This document shows positions 1-7,854 of a DNA stretch of 22,709 bases, one piece after another; position 1 is the stretch's first letter; each line of letters starts with the position of its first letter. Position numbers and translations under genes: made by a program. The stretch is from Chitinophagia bacterium (GTDB taxonomy: Bacteria; Bacteroidota; Bacteroidia; Chitinophagales; Chitinophagaceae), in NCBI GenBank assembly GCA_010027295.1, contig RGVM01000005.1, positions 1 through 22,709 on the forward strand, read 5' to 3'. The notes beneath the pieces are model-generated. The model had not been told where the DNA came from and searched no databases. It saw nothing but the letters and a program-made list of their open reading frames with translations.

Positions 1-2
1 AC

Positions 3-98
3 CTCAAATACCAGAACCGCCGCGCTGAATACGTCGAGAACTGGTTCCGACTGGTGAACTGGGAATTTGTGGGCCAACGGTTCGCACAGACCGCCTGA
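3..98 (+). CDS. C-terminal end of an unrecognised protein (partial)
   Basis: An open frame enters from the left edge and ends at a TGA at 96-98, giving about 31 residues that end in VNWEFVGQRFAQTA. The composition is protein-like (aromatic and charged residues, many Arg/Glu), which suggests the 3' end of a real gene whose body lies outside the window. I do not recognise the family. A reverse-strand open frame covers the same bases, so the coding strand is probable rather than certain. Confidence 0.4.
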   Translation, partial: LKYQNRRAEYVENWFRLVNWEFVGQRFAQTA

Positions 99-450
99 AT
101 TCGGTCATCAAGGCCCGATCGACCGCATGGACAGATACGCCACCCAACTCTGCAGTCGCATACACCGCCACGGAATACCCGTACCGCCAGCCGGATGCAA
201 GGATCCGGTCATCCGCCCTCACTCGAACAGGCACCCCCAAAATAGGCTCAGCCTTTGCCAGCACCTTCCGCTCAAGAGGCGGTCAGGCCGACAAAGGCTG
301 ATGTTTGACATGCAATCGTCAATCAAATGTAGCGGGACGCTGCATCAAAACAAATATTTTTTTTGTGTTTTTGCAACCACTTGACATCCAATCAGATTGG
401 ATAATCATTTGTTGATAGATTCGCACTAAAATATTAAACATCAATTACAT
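99..450. other. Intergenic region with no supported gene
   Basis: About 350 bases lie between the left-edge partial gene and the M20 dipeptidase. Bases 99-310 are GC-rich; an open frame on the minus strand (4-264) covers part of it but has no recognisable domain and overlaps the edge gene. Bases 330-450 are AT-rich and hold the probable promoter of the dipeptidase. No RNA gene or repeat was seen. Confidence 0.5.
397..423 (+). promoter_or_regulatory. Candidate Bacteroidota-type promoter of the M20 dipeptidase
   Basis: TAGATTCG at 416-423 matches the Bacteroidota -7 element TAnnTTTG with one difference (C for T). A TTG at 397-399 lies 16 bp upstream as a possible -33 element. The dipeptidase ATG follows at 451, leaving a leader of roughly 20 nt. 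The -33 spacing is shorter than the usual 19-21 bp, so this is tentative. Confidence 0.3.
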
Positions 451-1812
451 ATGCATAACCTGAATACATATCTGGAAGAGAACCGCAGCAGGTTCCTGGA
501 AGAGTTGCTGGCCCTGTTGCGCATCCCTTCCGTGAGTGCACGGAGTGAACATAAGGGTGATATGGCTGCCTGTGCCCAGGCTGTCTGCGACGCACTGAGA
601 AAGGCAGGTGCCGGCCGGGCGGAAGTGATACCGACGGCGGGGCATCCGATCGTCTATGGGGAGTTGATGACCGATCCCGACAGGCCCACCGTGCTGGTGT
701 ACGGACACTACGACGTGCAACCCGCCGACCCGCTAGAACTCTGGAACAGCGGTCCCTTCGACCCCGTGATACGCGACGGAAAAATATACGCGCGGGGTGC
801 CTGCGACGACAAGGGACAGTTCTACATGCATGTCAAGGCCCTGGAAGCGATGGTCGCGACGGGCAACCTGTCCACCAACATCAAGTTCTGCATCGAAGGG
901 GAAGAGGAAGTGGGGTCCCCCAACCTGGCGACGTTTGTACGGGAGAACCGGGAACTCCTCAAAGCCGACGTCATCCTAATCAGCGACACGGCTATGCTCT
1001 CGATGGAGCACCCTTCGATCGATATCGGCGTCCGCGGACTGAGTTATATAGAGGTCGTGGTGACGGGTCCCAACCGCGACCTGCACAGCGGTGTCTACGG
1101 AGGGGCGGTGGCCAACCCCGCCACCATGTTGGCGAAGATGATCGCATCCTGCCACGACGCCGACAACCGCGTCACCATCCCCGGCTTCTACGACGGCGTG
1201 GTCGAATCGACCCCGGAGGAACGTAGGCTCATGGCGGAAGCCCCGTTCGACGAATCGGAATTCTGCAAAGACCTGGGTATCGAAGCCGTCTGGGGCGAGA
1301 AGGGGTACACCACCCACGAGCGCACCGGCATCCGGCCAACACTCGAAGTCAACGGCATCTGGGGCGGCTACACGGGCGAGGGGTCCAAGACGGTCCTCCC
1401 CTCGAAAGCCCATGCCAAGATTTCCGCCCGGCTGGTGCCCAATCAATCGTCCGAACACATCACGAAGCTTCTCATGGAGCATTTCAGGAGTATCGCCCCG
1501 ATGGGCGTGACGGTCGAGGTCTTCGAGCATCACGGAGGAGAGCCTTACATGACGCCGATCGACTCCAAGGCCTACCGCTCCGCAGCCCGCGCCATCCGAG
1601 AGACCTTCGGCAAGGATCCCATACCGGTGAGGGGCGGCGGCTCGATTCCGATCTGCTCGCTGTTCGAGAAGGAACTCGGCTGCAAGATCGTGTTCATGGG
1701 CTTCGGTCTCGATAGCGACAACCTGCACTCGCCCAACGAGAAGTACGACATCGCCAACTTCTACAAGGGCATTGAGACGATCCCGCATTTCCACCGCTTC
1801 TTCGCGGAATGA
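451..1812 (+). CDS. M20 family dipeptidase
   Basis: A 453-residue zinc metallopeptidase of the M20 family, of the kind that hydrolyses dipeptides or short peptides in the cytoplasm. Metal and catalytic motifs are present in order: VYGHYDVQP (H86, D88), GACDDKGQ (D119/D120), EGEEEVGS (general base E151, metal ligand E152), ISDTA (D179), the dimerisation-domain RDLHSGVYGG near 210-218, and DNLHSPNE near the C terminus (last metal-binding His). Length is typical of the PepV/CNDP-like subfamily. There is no signal peptide. The start ATG at 451 gives the usual N-terminal helix before RIPSVSA. It converges with dipeptidyl peptidase IV, 33 bp away; both could act in peptide use, but they are not co-transcribed. 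Confidence 0.93.
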   Translation: MHNLNTYLEENRSRFLEELLALLRIPSVSARSEHKGDMAACAQAVCDALRKAGAGRAEVIPTAGHPIVYGELMTDPDRPTVLVYGHYDVQPADPLELWNSGPFDPVIRDGKIYARGACDDKGQFYMHVKALEAMVATGNLSTNIKFCIEGEEEVGSPNLATFVRENRELLKADVILISDTAMLSMEHPSIDIGVRGLSYIEVVVTGPNRDLHSGVYGGAVANPATMLAKMIASCHDADNRVTIPGFYDGVVESTPEERRLMAEAPFDESEFCKDLGIEAVWGEKGYTTHERTGIRPTLEVNGIWGGYTGEGSKTVLPSKAHAKISARLVPNQSSEHITKLLMEHFRSIAPMGVTVEVFEHHGGEPYMTPIDSKAYRSAARAIRETFGKDPIPVRGGGSIPICSLFEKELGCKIVFMGFGLDSDNLHSPNEKYDIANFYKGIETIPHFHRFFAE

Positions 1813-1845
1813 CGGCAATGCATGAACGACAAATCAGAGTCCTGC

Positions 1846-4032
1846 TCACCGGCCGCCGGGCGGACAGTGCCGCCTCAGATATTCGGTGTACATCGTCGAG
1901 AGGTGCCGGCGCGTACCCTCGCCCTCTGACAGGCTGTGAGACCGGTTGGGGTAGGCCATCAGGCTGAACTGGCGGTTGTGACGCACCAGCTCGTCGACGA
2001 GCATTTCCGCATTCTGGTAATGCACGTTGTCGTCGGCGGTACCGTGGATATAAAGAAGGTTGCCCCTCAGGTTTCGGGCATACGTGATAGGCGAGCCTTC
2101 GACGAAGTCCTGACGGTTCTCCTGGGGCAGGCCCATGTACCGCTCCTGATAGATGTTGTCATAGGTGAGCTGGTTGGCAACGGCCGCGATGGCGATGCCC
2201 GTCCCGTAGATGTCGGGATGCCGGAACATCAGGTTGAGCGAGGCCGAGCCCCCGCCACTCCATCCCCAGACGGCCACGCGCGAAGTGTCGACATAAGACC
2301 GTTTCAGGAACTCGCGGGCGGCCATGCCCTGGTCGCGGATGTTGACCACGCCGATCTTGCGGTAGATGGACTTACGCCAGGCCCTGCCTTTGGGTGCGGG
2401 TGTGCCGCGGTTGTCGAGGGATACATAGATATACCCATCTTTCGACAGATCTCCGGCATAGAGCGGGTTCCTTCCCGTGCCCCATCGGTCGACGACCGTC
2501 TGGGCAGCCGGCTCGGAATACACATGGAATAGCACGGGATACTTTTTCCCGGGGTCGAACCCGGCAGGCCTGACCATCCAGCCGTCCATCTCGACGCCAT
2601 CGGCCGTCCGCAGACGGAAGAACTCCATGGGGTCGGGTTTCGAAGCCAGCGAGCGGATGGCGCCGGTCACCAGGCTTTCGCCATGCATGGTGCTGTGGGT
2701 AGGGAGTTCCACCCACTCGCTGACCAGTGCCACACGGTGTGAGGAGAAGCTGTGCAACGCAAAGGCCGCCCCGGGAGCCACCTCGTATTCGTGCGTACCC
2801 GGCTGACCAGAAGGTGTCAGGCGTTCGGGCGCAGAAGCCCCATCCATCCGCACGCGGTAGAGGTACTTCTGGGTGGCATCGTCAGGGGATGCCGAGAAAT
2901 AGATATAACCCGCCTTCTCGTCGATGCGGTGTATGTCCATCACATCGTAGTCGCCGGGCGTCAGCAACAGCTCCGCTCCCCCGTCCAGGGGGACGCGGTA
3001 CAGGTGCCGCCAGCCGTCCTTCTCGGAGACCCAGAGGAAGGACCGGCCCTTGTCGAGCCAGTCCCATCCACCATAGTCGTAATCACTGTCCCAGGAAGGC
3101 AGGATGTCGACCCATGCCGCATCCTTCTCCTCCTGCACGACCTTCGCACTCCCGTCGGTGGCGCTGCAGCGGTAGAGGATGCTGTGCTGCTGGCGCCTGT
3201 CGAGTTGCTGGACGATGACGCCCGACCCGTCGGGCAGCCATTCCATGCGGGGCAGGTAGTGCTGGCGTGGGTCGCCGGGGATGCGCATCCAACGGATGCC
3301 TCCGCCGGCCACGTCGAGGATGCCGATGCGTACGGCCGAGGGAGGCTCGCCGACCTTGGGGTATTCGACCGGGATGGTGCGCGAATACACCGAATCGGTG
3401 TTGTTGATCATGAGGAAGTCGCGCGTACCGGCGGCATCGACCTGCCAGAAGGCGATTTTCCTGCCGTCGGGACTCCATCGGAAGCCGTCGCGGCAAGCGA
3501 ACTCCTCCTCATAGACCCAGTCGAAAGTGCCGTTGATGAGCCGTCGGTGGCCATCCTTTGTCAGAGCCCGGTAAGTCCCACTGGCGAGGTCTTCGACATA
3601 CAGGTTGTAGCGGCTGACATAGGCGGCTTGTCGGCCGTCGGGCGATAGCTTGGCGAACATGAGCGACTGTTCGGGCAATCCCTTGCCCAGCCGGTGCCAG
3701 CGGCCCGAGGCCGTCTCCACGACGTGGTAGTCGCCGCGCGTGTGATAGCGCCAAACCCTGGCCGTGTTGGCGAAGAAGAGGAGGCTGCGGCCATCCGCGG
3801 AAGGAACGAACCCGTCCACCGCGGCGTCACCGATTCCCTTGCCGATGACATCCCCGGAAACCCTTGTGCGGCTTGCCAGTGAGGAAATGTCCGTCTCCAC
3901 CACCGCCCCGTCCTTCCATTCGACCATGCTGCGGCCGTCGGCGGACCAGTGGCGGAGCGCTGTCTTCTGCGCCTGTAGCGAGAGGGACAGGACAAGGAAC
4001 GGAAGGAGAATGAATGGCCGGAATGTCGCCAT
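1846..4032 (-). CDS. Dipeptidyl peptidase IV (S9B serine peptidase), secreted
   Basis: A 728-residue prolyl-type serine peptidase that removes X-Pro dipeptides from peptide N termini. A signal peptide covers about residues 1-21 (FILLPFLVLSLSLQAQ). A beta-propeller follows, with the S9B double-glutamate motif DWVYEEE at 171-177, which binds the substrate amino terminus. The alpha/beta-hydrolase domain carries the triad: Ser592 in GWSGGG (GWSYGG in most homologues), Asp668 in HGTADDNVH, and His699 in NRSHS. Full length for the family. It is expected in the periplasm or on the outer surface, as for other Bacteroidota peptidases that feed on proline-containing peptides. It is divergent from hslR, which starts 75 bp away. 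Confidence 0.95.
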   Translation of the reverse strand: MATFRPFILLPFLVLSLSLQAQKTALRHWSADGRSMVEWKDGAVVETDISSLASRTRVSGDVIGKGIGDAAVDGFVPSADGRSLLFFANTARVWRYHTRGDYHVVETASGRWHRLGKGLPEQSLMFAKLSPDGRQAAYVSRYNLYVEDLASGTYRALTKDGHRRLINGTFDWVYEEEFACRDGFRWSPDGRKIAFWQVDAAGTRDFLMINNTDSVYSRTIPVEYPKVGEPPSAVRIGILDVAGGGIRWMRIPGDPRQHYLPRMEWLPDGSGVIVQQLDRRQQHSILYRCSATDGSAKVVQEEKDAAWVDILPSWDSDYDYGGWDWLDKGRSFLWVSEKDGWRHLYRVPLDGGAELLLTPGDYDVMDIHRIDEKAGYIYFSASPDDATQKYLYRVRMDGASAPERLTPSGQPGTHEYEVAPGAAFALHSFSSHRVALVSEWVELPTHSTMHGESLVTGAIRSLASKPDPMEFFRLRTADGVEMDGWMVRPAGFDPGKKYPVLFHVYSEPAAQTVVDRWGTGRNPLYAGDLSKDGYIYVSLDNRGTPAPKGRAWRKSIYRKIGVVNIRDQGMAAREFLKRSYVDTSRVAVWGWSGGGSASLNLMFRHPDIYGTGIAIAAVANQLTYDNIYQERYMGLPQENRQDFVEGSPITYARNLRGNLLYIHGTADDNVHYQNAEMLVDELVRHNRQFSLMAYPNRSHSLSEGEGTRRHLSTMYTEYLRRHCPPGGR

Positions 4033-4082
4033 GGCTTTGATTTGTCACAAGGTACGGCATCCACCCGGTCGTGCGGATGCCA

Positions 4083-4090
4083 TACCTTCG
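4083..4090 (+). promoter_or_regulatory. Candidate -7 element upstream of hslR
   Basis: TACCTTCG lies 17 bp before the hslR ATG and fits TAnnTTTG with one change. No convincing -33 element was found at the expected spacing, so this rests on the -7 element alone. Confidence 0.2.
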
Positions 4091-4106
4091 TACCCACGAC
4101 CCGCAC

Positions 4107-4490
4107 ATGCCCGCCGCTGAAAAACTCAGGCTCGACAAGTACCTGTGGGCCATCCGGCTCTACAAGACGCGCAGCGCCGCCTCCGATGCCTGCGAAAAGG
4201 GTCGTGTGAAGCTGGAAGGGCAGTCCGTCAAGCCTTCCCGTGCCGTGAAAGTGGGGGATGTCTACGACCTGAAGACGGAGACACGTCGCTGGGTCGTCCG
4301 CGTCGAGTCGCTGCTCGGTCACCGCATGGCCTATGCGGAGGCCGTGAAGCATTATACCGACCTCACGCCCGAGGAGGAGCGGGAGCGCATCGCCTTCCAG
4401 GCGGCCGTCTTCCATACCGGCAAGCGGCAGAGCAAGATCGGCAGGCCCACCAAGAAGGACCGCCGCGAACTCGACGGGTTCATGGAATGA
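4107..4490 (+). CDS. hslR: S4-domain RNA-binding protein, Hsp15 family
   Basis: A 127-residue protein of the Hsp15/HslR family, which binds free 50S subunits carrying nascent chains after heat stress and helps recycle them. The S4 RNA-binding domain occupies about residues 5-65: LRLDKYLWAIRLYKTRSAA, then CEKGRVKLEGQSVKPSRAVKVGD. The C-terminal part is basic (GKRQSKIGRPTKKDRREL). The start is placed at ATG 4107, because this gives the family's usual short lead into KLRLDKYLW; an in-frame ATG at 4071 would add 12 residues that overlap the probable promoter. The final 78 bases are repeated almost exactly at 5310-5387, downstream of the toxin-antitoxin cassette, so the gene's present 3' end may have been supplied by the inserted element. 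Confidence 0.88.
   Translation: MPAAEKLRLDKYLWAIRLYKTRSAASDACEKGRVKLEGQSVKPSRAVKVGDVYDLKTETRRWVVRVESLLGHRMAYAEAVKHYTDLTPEEERERIAFQAAVFHTGKRQSKIGRPTKKDRRELDGFME
4413..4490 (+). repeat. Direct repeat, copy 1: 3' end of hslR
   Basis: These 78 bases encode HTGKRQSKIGRPTKKDRREL and the last residues plus stop of hslR. They match 5310-5387 at 76 of 78 positions (offset 897). Both differences are silent in the hslR frame (CGG/CGC arginine and ATC/ATT isoleucine). Similarity falls off sharply just outside both ends. Confidence 0.93.
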
Positions 4491-4681
4491 AGATGACAAG
4501 GACATGCACCAAGGAAATCATACTGCTGAAAATGAACAGGTCGGGTGAATTGCCTTGTTCGTGATAATCAGGGGCAGGGAATCGACAGGAGGGATGATAC
4601 AAAGGAAGAATGCTTGACTGGCGGCTCAACCCTTCATGTCGAAACATCGGAATCAACACATGTATTTCATAATTTGGACAG

Positions 4682-4906
4682 ATGGAACATTACTCCGCAA
4701 GGATCACGATCGACGCCAACACCCGGTTCGGCAGACCCTGCATACGCGGCCTGAGAATCAGTGTATATGACATTCTGGGCTGGCTAGCTTCCGGAATGAC
4801 ACGTGAAGACATCCTGAAAGACTTCCCGGAACTAACGGAGGAGGACATTCAGGCTGCACTTTCCTACGCAGCGGATAGGGAGCACACAATCCTCATTGCC
4901 TCTTGA
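4682..4906 (+). CDS. DUF433 antitoxin-like protein
   Basis: A 74-residue protein matching the DUF433 family, small winged-helix-like DNA-binding proteins usually found as the antitoxin half of pairs with DUF5615 PIN-like proteins. Family features are ITIDANTRFGRPCIRGLRIS near the N terminus, then VYDILGWLASGMTREDILKDFPELTEEDIQAALSYA split across the middle helices. It is full length. Its TGA stop overlaps the first codon of the downstream DUF5615 reading frame (TTGA at 4903-4906), showing the usual coupled arrangement. Codon use is more AT-rich than in the surrounding genes, in line with horizontal transfer. It probably represses its own operon; no operator was identified. Confidence 0.85.
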   Translation: MEHYSARITIDANTRFGRPCIRGLRISVYDILGWLASGMTREDILKDFPELTEEDIQAALSYAADREHTILIAS

Positions 4907-5250
4907 AACTCCTCTTCGACCAGAATATCTCTTTCAGGGTAGCCATCAGACTTTCATCTGAGTTCCCTGAATGCGCCCAAGTCAGGCAGCTCGGCCTCGA
5001 GAATAAAAGCGACCGTGAAATCTGGCAATTCGCCAAGTTGCATGCATACACCATCGTGACTTTCGATGCTGACTTCTAAGACCTCTCAAGATTATATGGT
5101 CATCCTCCGAAAGTAGTCTGGCTGAAGATTGGAAACACCTCAACCGAGAACCTCATCACCTTACTTCAAAACCTATCGTCGGAGATAAACGCATTCATCT
5201 CCGACAGCCATCACGCAACCGTCGGTTGCCTGGAAATCCATCAAGCCTGA
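4903..5250 (+). pseudogene. DUF5615 PIN-like toxin, interrupted by an internal stop
   Basis: Reading from a TTG at 4903 gives LKLLFDQNISFRVAIRL..., the signature start of DUF5615 (Mut7-C-like/PIN-like) nucleases, including the acidic residue after LLF. The frame continues to VTFDADF and then meets TAA at 5077-5079 (codon 59). After it the same frame goes on without a gap as DLSRLYGHPPKVVWLKIGN, the conserved C-terminal half, to a TGA at 5248-5250 (115 codons in all). Homologues generally have a tyrosine codon here (DADFYDLS), so a single TAC or TAT to TAA change explains the break. The usual ATG start also reads TTG. The toxin is probably inactive while its antitoxin is intact. Confidence 0.85.
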
Positions 5251-5309
5251 CGCGATCGGATGAAGGGAAAACGTGGCATCCGAAGCACCCATCCTCATCA
5301 ACTTTCTCA

Positions 5310-5387
5310 CATACCGGCAAGCGCCAGAGCAAGATTGGCAGGCCCACCAAGAAGGACCGCCGCGAACTCGACGGGTTCATGGAATGA
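5310..5387 (+). repeat. Direct repeat, copy 2: detached 3' end of hslR
   Basis: A second copy of the last 25 codons and stop of hslR, 76/78 identical to 4413-4490, with no gene body in front of it. It ends eight bases before the stop of the convergent DUF2490 gene. It may be the original chromosomal end of hslR, displaced when the cassette arrived, with the other copy supplied by the element. Confidence 0.93.
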
Positions 5388-5394
5388 GGCTGAC

Positions 5395-6072
5395 TCAATG
5401 CCTTCCGAAGGGAAGTGCGTTGAAGAATGCGATCTGTACCTGCGCCCTGCTCTTCGACTCCTGCACCTGTGTCATGACCCCAAGCTCCAGGCGAAGTTCC
5501 CTGCGCATCACAAAGCCCCCGGCGCCATAGACCCTGACACGGTCGAAAACGGGCTTGTCCAAGTGCAGGAAGATCTCGTTGTAGGCGGAGAGATAGAAGG
5601 CCCCGGCGTCCATGCGGGACTTGTTGAGGGGGAGGTTGAGCCCCAGGAAATACCGGAACCGGCTCCGAAAGCCCGTCTCGAGGAATCGCTGTTCCAGACG
5701 ATAGCGATGCTGCAGCGCCACCCTCTGGAACGACTGACGGGTGATGAACTGCTGGAAGATGCGGTGTTCGCTGGTCGTGCGCTTTACTCCTGTGGCAGGC
5801 AAGTAGGGTTCAGAAAGGATGAAGGCATACCCAAGCAGCAGGTTGTTGTTGCCCTCGGTGAGGTTCTTCCCGATGCCAGTCCGTAGCAGTAGCTGTTCGA
5901 GGTCGCCGATTGCATTGTAATTGCGGTACTGGGCCTCATTCCATAAGTTCCAGCCCCTGCCCAGAGGCTGGTTGCCGAAATACATCATCCAGTTGCCCAC
6001 TTGCGAGGACTGAGCCTGCACGCCTGCATGAATAAGCAGGCATATCGCTAACCGTAGTAAGCCTTGAGTCAT
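5395..6072 (-). CDS. DUF2490 family outer-membrane beta-barrel protein
   Basis: About 225 residues from the ATG at 6072 (MTQGLLRLAICLLIHAGVQAQ), which begins with a clean signal peptide ending near VQAQ. Two earlier in-frame ATGs at 6084 and 6105 would add residues before the signal peptide, and the second lies inside the upstream gene, so 6072 is preferred. The mature part has alternating aromatic/polar beta strands typical of DUF2490 (GNWMMYFGNQPLGRGW, ALQHRYRLEQRF, RFRYFLGLNLPL, YNEIFLH, RELRLELG) and ends in a strand with a C-terminal aromatic segment. It is probably an outer-membrane barrel of unknown function. It is the last gene of a tight three-gene minus-strand run (13 bp after the lipocalin-like gene). 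Confidence 0.8.
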   Translation of the reverse strand: MTQGLLRLAICLLIHAGVQAQSSQVGNWMMYFGNQPLGRGWNLWNEAQYRNYNAIGDLEQLLLRTGIGKNLTEGNNNLLLGYAFILSEPYLPATGVKRTTSEHRIFQQFITRQSFQRVALQHRYRLEQRFLETGFRSRFRYFLGLNLPLNKSRMDAGAFYLSAYNEIFLHLDKPVFDRVRVYGAGGFVMRRELRLELGVMTQVQESKSRAQVQIAFFNALPFGRH

Positions 6073-6085
6073 TCGAGTGCCCATC

Positions 6086-6781
6086 TCACCGGCTCCATCG
6101 TTCATTGATCGGGTCGCCCTTGGAACTCTTGCCCGAATGGAACCAGTGACGCCCCTCCACGCGACCGTCGAAGCTGAGGCTCATGCCCACGCGGGTGCTG
6201 TCGCGCGAGAAGAATTCGATGTGCTCCGTGTACTTGCCGTCGGCAAAGGTGTAGCGTCCGCCGCCGGTGCCGGAGAACTCGCCCGTCTCGGTGTTGATAG
6301 CGGCCCACTGGAAGCGCTGCCCTGACAGGAGTTTGATGGTCTTTCGCCCTCCGCGGGGCTGCATCTCGACCATCCTGCCACCCTGGTCCCGACCGGTGAT
6401 GCGCCAGTTGCCGGCGAGGGGACCCTGGCCGTCGTCGGTCCGGCGCCAGGTCTCCCGGGCACCCTCGCGCTCCAGCTGCAGGCGCTCTCTGCGGACATCG
6501 GCCTTCCAGGCATACGAAGTGCCGACCTTGGATTTGTCCGACGTGTGATACTCCACCTTCCCCTCCAACCTGCCGTCCTTCATCACGCAGGTACCGCCCT
6601 GCGTCTGTATGAATCGCCTGCCGGCGATGTCGAAACTGCTGAGGCTGAAATAGTCGTCGATGACGACCAGGGTGTGGGTGACACCGCCTTCCTTCATCTC
6701 CCAGGCGCCGACATGGCTTTTTTCCTGAGGCGTCCAGCCGAGGGTCGCAAGCGCCAGCATGGCGGCGAGCATCTTCTTCAT
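6086..6781 (-). CDS. Secreted protein with two tandem lipocalin-like domains
   Basis: A 231-residue exported protein. Residues 1-17 form a signal peptide (MKKMLAAMLALATLGWT). Two halves resemble each other: about 24-95 (HVGAWEMKEGG..., VMKDGRLEGKVEYHTSDKSKVGTSYAWKAD) and about 122-220 (LAGNWRITGRD..., YTFADGKYTEHIEFFSRDSTRVGMSLSFDG). Each has an opening G-x-W strand, a middle TF/VM-x-DG-[RK] turn, and a closing 'S[DR]DS-T/K-VG' segment, suggesting a duplicated small beta-barrel. Such proteins are common but uncharacterised in Bacteroidota; ligand unknown. It lies 13 bp after the aldose-epimerase gene and 13 bp before DUF2490, so the three are probably one operon. Confidence 0.75.
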   Translation of the reverse strand: MKKMLAAMLALATLGWTPQEKSHVGAWEMKEGGVTHTLVVIDDYFSLSSFDIAGRRFIQTQGGTCVMKDGRLEGKVEYHTSDKSKVGTSYAWKADVRRERLQLEREGARETWRRTDDGQGPLAGNWRITGRDQGGRMVEMQPRGGRKTIKLLSGQRFQWAAINTETGEFSGTGGGRYTFADGKYTEHIEFFSRDSTRVGMSLSFDGRVEGRHWFHSGKSSKGDPINERWSR

Positions 6782-6794
6782 ATCGATTTTGTAT

Positions 6795-7664
6795 TTATTT
6801 TCCTGTGAACGGTTCCACGGTCCACGACCTCTCCCAACACCCTCCGGGCTCCAGGGACAGGATGCCGGGCTTCCGGCTCAGTTCCCCGTCGGCATCGACG
6901 GGGTCGGCATGTCCCTGCCAGGGCTCGATGCAGAGGAAGGGGGCACCGATGGGCGCCCATATCCCCAGGTGCGGCCATCCGCCGATCCCGAACCGAAGGC
7001 CACGACCTCCCTTGTCGGACCGGAGGGTGAGGTGACTGGAGCGTAGTCCCTTGAGGACGACGGCATCCTCTGCAAAGAGGGCATGGCTCAGCTGCAACCG
7101 ATCCGAAGCCTGGAGGAAGCCCGGCTCCTCCCGGAGGAGCAGTCCGTCGAGCAGCTTCCACCGACCCGCCGTCTCCGATTGTTCGAAGTCCAGTTGGTAG
7201 TCCTCGTACGTCAGGCCCGGCTCCATCGGCAGGTTGAAGGCGGGATGCCCACCGATGGAAAAGTACATGGTTTCCTCCGACGGGTTGGCCACTGCATATT
7301 CGACCTCCAGCCCCGTGGCGTGCAGTACGTAACGGATGCGCAACTGGAAGCGGAAGGGATATACGAGCCGGGAGGCTTCATCGTCCTCCAGGGAGAAATG
7401 GGCCTCCCGTTCGGAGAGTACCCTGACTTGGAAAAGACGGTCACGGGCGAAGCCATGCCGCGGCAGCGTGTAGGTCATGCCGCGGTGGCGATAATGTCCC
7501 CCACGCAGTGACCCGACGATGGGGAAGAGAACCGGAGACTGCTTGCCCCAGAAGCGGGCATCCCCCGACCATAGGTACTCAAAGCCGTCAAACAGCAGGG
7601 AGGAGAGTTCGGCTCCCTGAGGCCTGATCCAGGCCTCCAGCGGACCGCAAACGAGTCGGATCAT
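6795..7664 (-). CDS. Aldose 1-epimerase family protein (LacX-like)
   Basis: A 289-residue protein of the aldose 1-epimerase/mutarotase superfamily, which interconverts alpha and beta anomers of free sugars or phosphosugars. The start at ATG 7664 (MIRLVCGPLEAWIRPQGAEL) is preferred over one six codons upstream because the family's first strand begins at once. Visible motifs are GAELSSL, WGKQSPVLFPIVGSLRGG, RHGFARDRLF (catalytic His region), IGGHPAFNLP (second His) and CIEPWQGHAD (near the catalytic acid region). This pattern fits the YeaD/LacX branch, including the FPIVG segment, rather than canonical GalM. There is no signal peptide, so it acts in the cytoplasm. It is the first gene of the minus-strand run with the lipocalin-like and DUF2490 genes. 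Confidence 0.85.
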   Translation of the reverse strand: MIRLVCGPLEAWIRPQGAELSSLLFDGFEYLWSGDARFWGKQSPVLFPIVGSLRGGHYRHRGMTYTLPRHGFARDRLFQVRVLSEREAHFSLEDDEASRLVYPFRFQLRIRYVLHATGLEVEYAVANPSEETMYFSIGGHPAFNLPMEPGLTYEDYQLDFEQSETAGRWKLLDGLLLREEPGFLQASDRLQLSHALFAEDAVVLKGLRSSHLTLRSDKGGRGLRFGIGGWPHLGIWAPIGAPFLCIEPWQGHADPVDADGELSRKPGILSLEPGGCWERSWTVEPFTGK

Positions 7665-7854
7665 AGCTCCAATATAATCCAATCCGGAAGAATCACGTTT
7701 CTGGTACAGCCCCCCTGTTATGGGGCGTCATTCTCCGGGAATGTTTGAAAATACAGTATTCGAAATTCGCATGGTAACCGATGAAACAAAAGGCCAAGCT
7801 CCCGTTCCTTTACTTCGTTGCATTTTTGATGGCACAAACACTACCTTTATTACC

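Larger units (their letters stand above)
4491..5387 (+). mobile_element. Putative inserted cassette with a DUF433/DUF5615 module
   Basis: The 897 bp between the end of repeat copy 1 and the end of repeat copy 2 contain only a DUF433 gene and a broken DUF5615 gene. The arrangement resembles an element inserted at the 3' end of hslR that leaves a copy of that end on each side, as integrative elements do at tRNA ends. No integrase or transposase is present, so the cassette is either a remnant or moved passively by recombination. The mechanism is inference; the flanking repeats are seen directly. Confidence 0.5.

Noticed and set aside
4..264. An 86-codon minus-strand frame at the left edge
   Set aside because: It overlaps the plus-strand gene end at 3-98 and shows no recognised motif. 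It might be a gene remnant, but I cannot support it.
381..406. TTGACA followed by ATAAT, resembling a sigma-70 promoter of proteobacteria
   Set aside because: The spacer is about 15 bp, and Bacteroidota primary sigma factors use a different consensus; TAGATTCG nearer the gene fits better.
976..1818. A 280-codon minus-strand frame opposite the M20 dipeptidase
   Set aside because: It is a shadow of a gene with complete catalytic motifs; composition (Asp/Val/Gly/His repeats) is that of an antisense frame.
3561..4505. A 314-codon minus-strand frame covering hslR and the 5' part of dipeptidyl peptidase IV
   Set aside because: It runs antisense to hslR and out of frame with the peptidase; both have clear family motifs, and this frame has none.
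5260..5886. A 208-codon plus-strand frame across repeat copy 2 and the DUF2490 gene
   Set aside because: It is antisense to DUF2490, which has a signal peptide and a beta-barrel pattern, and reads the hslR repeat in the wrong frame.
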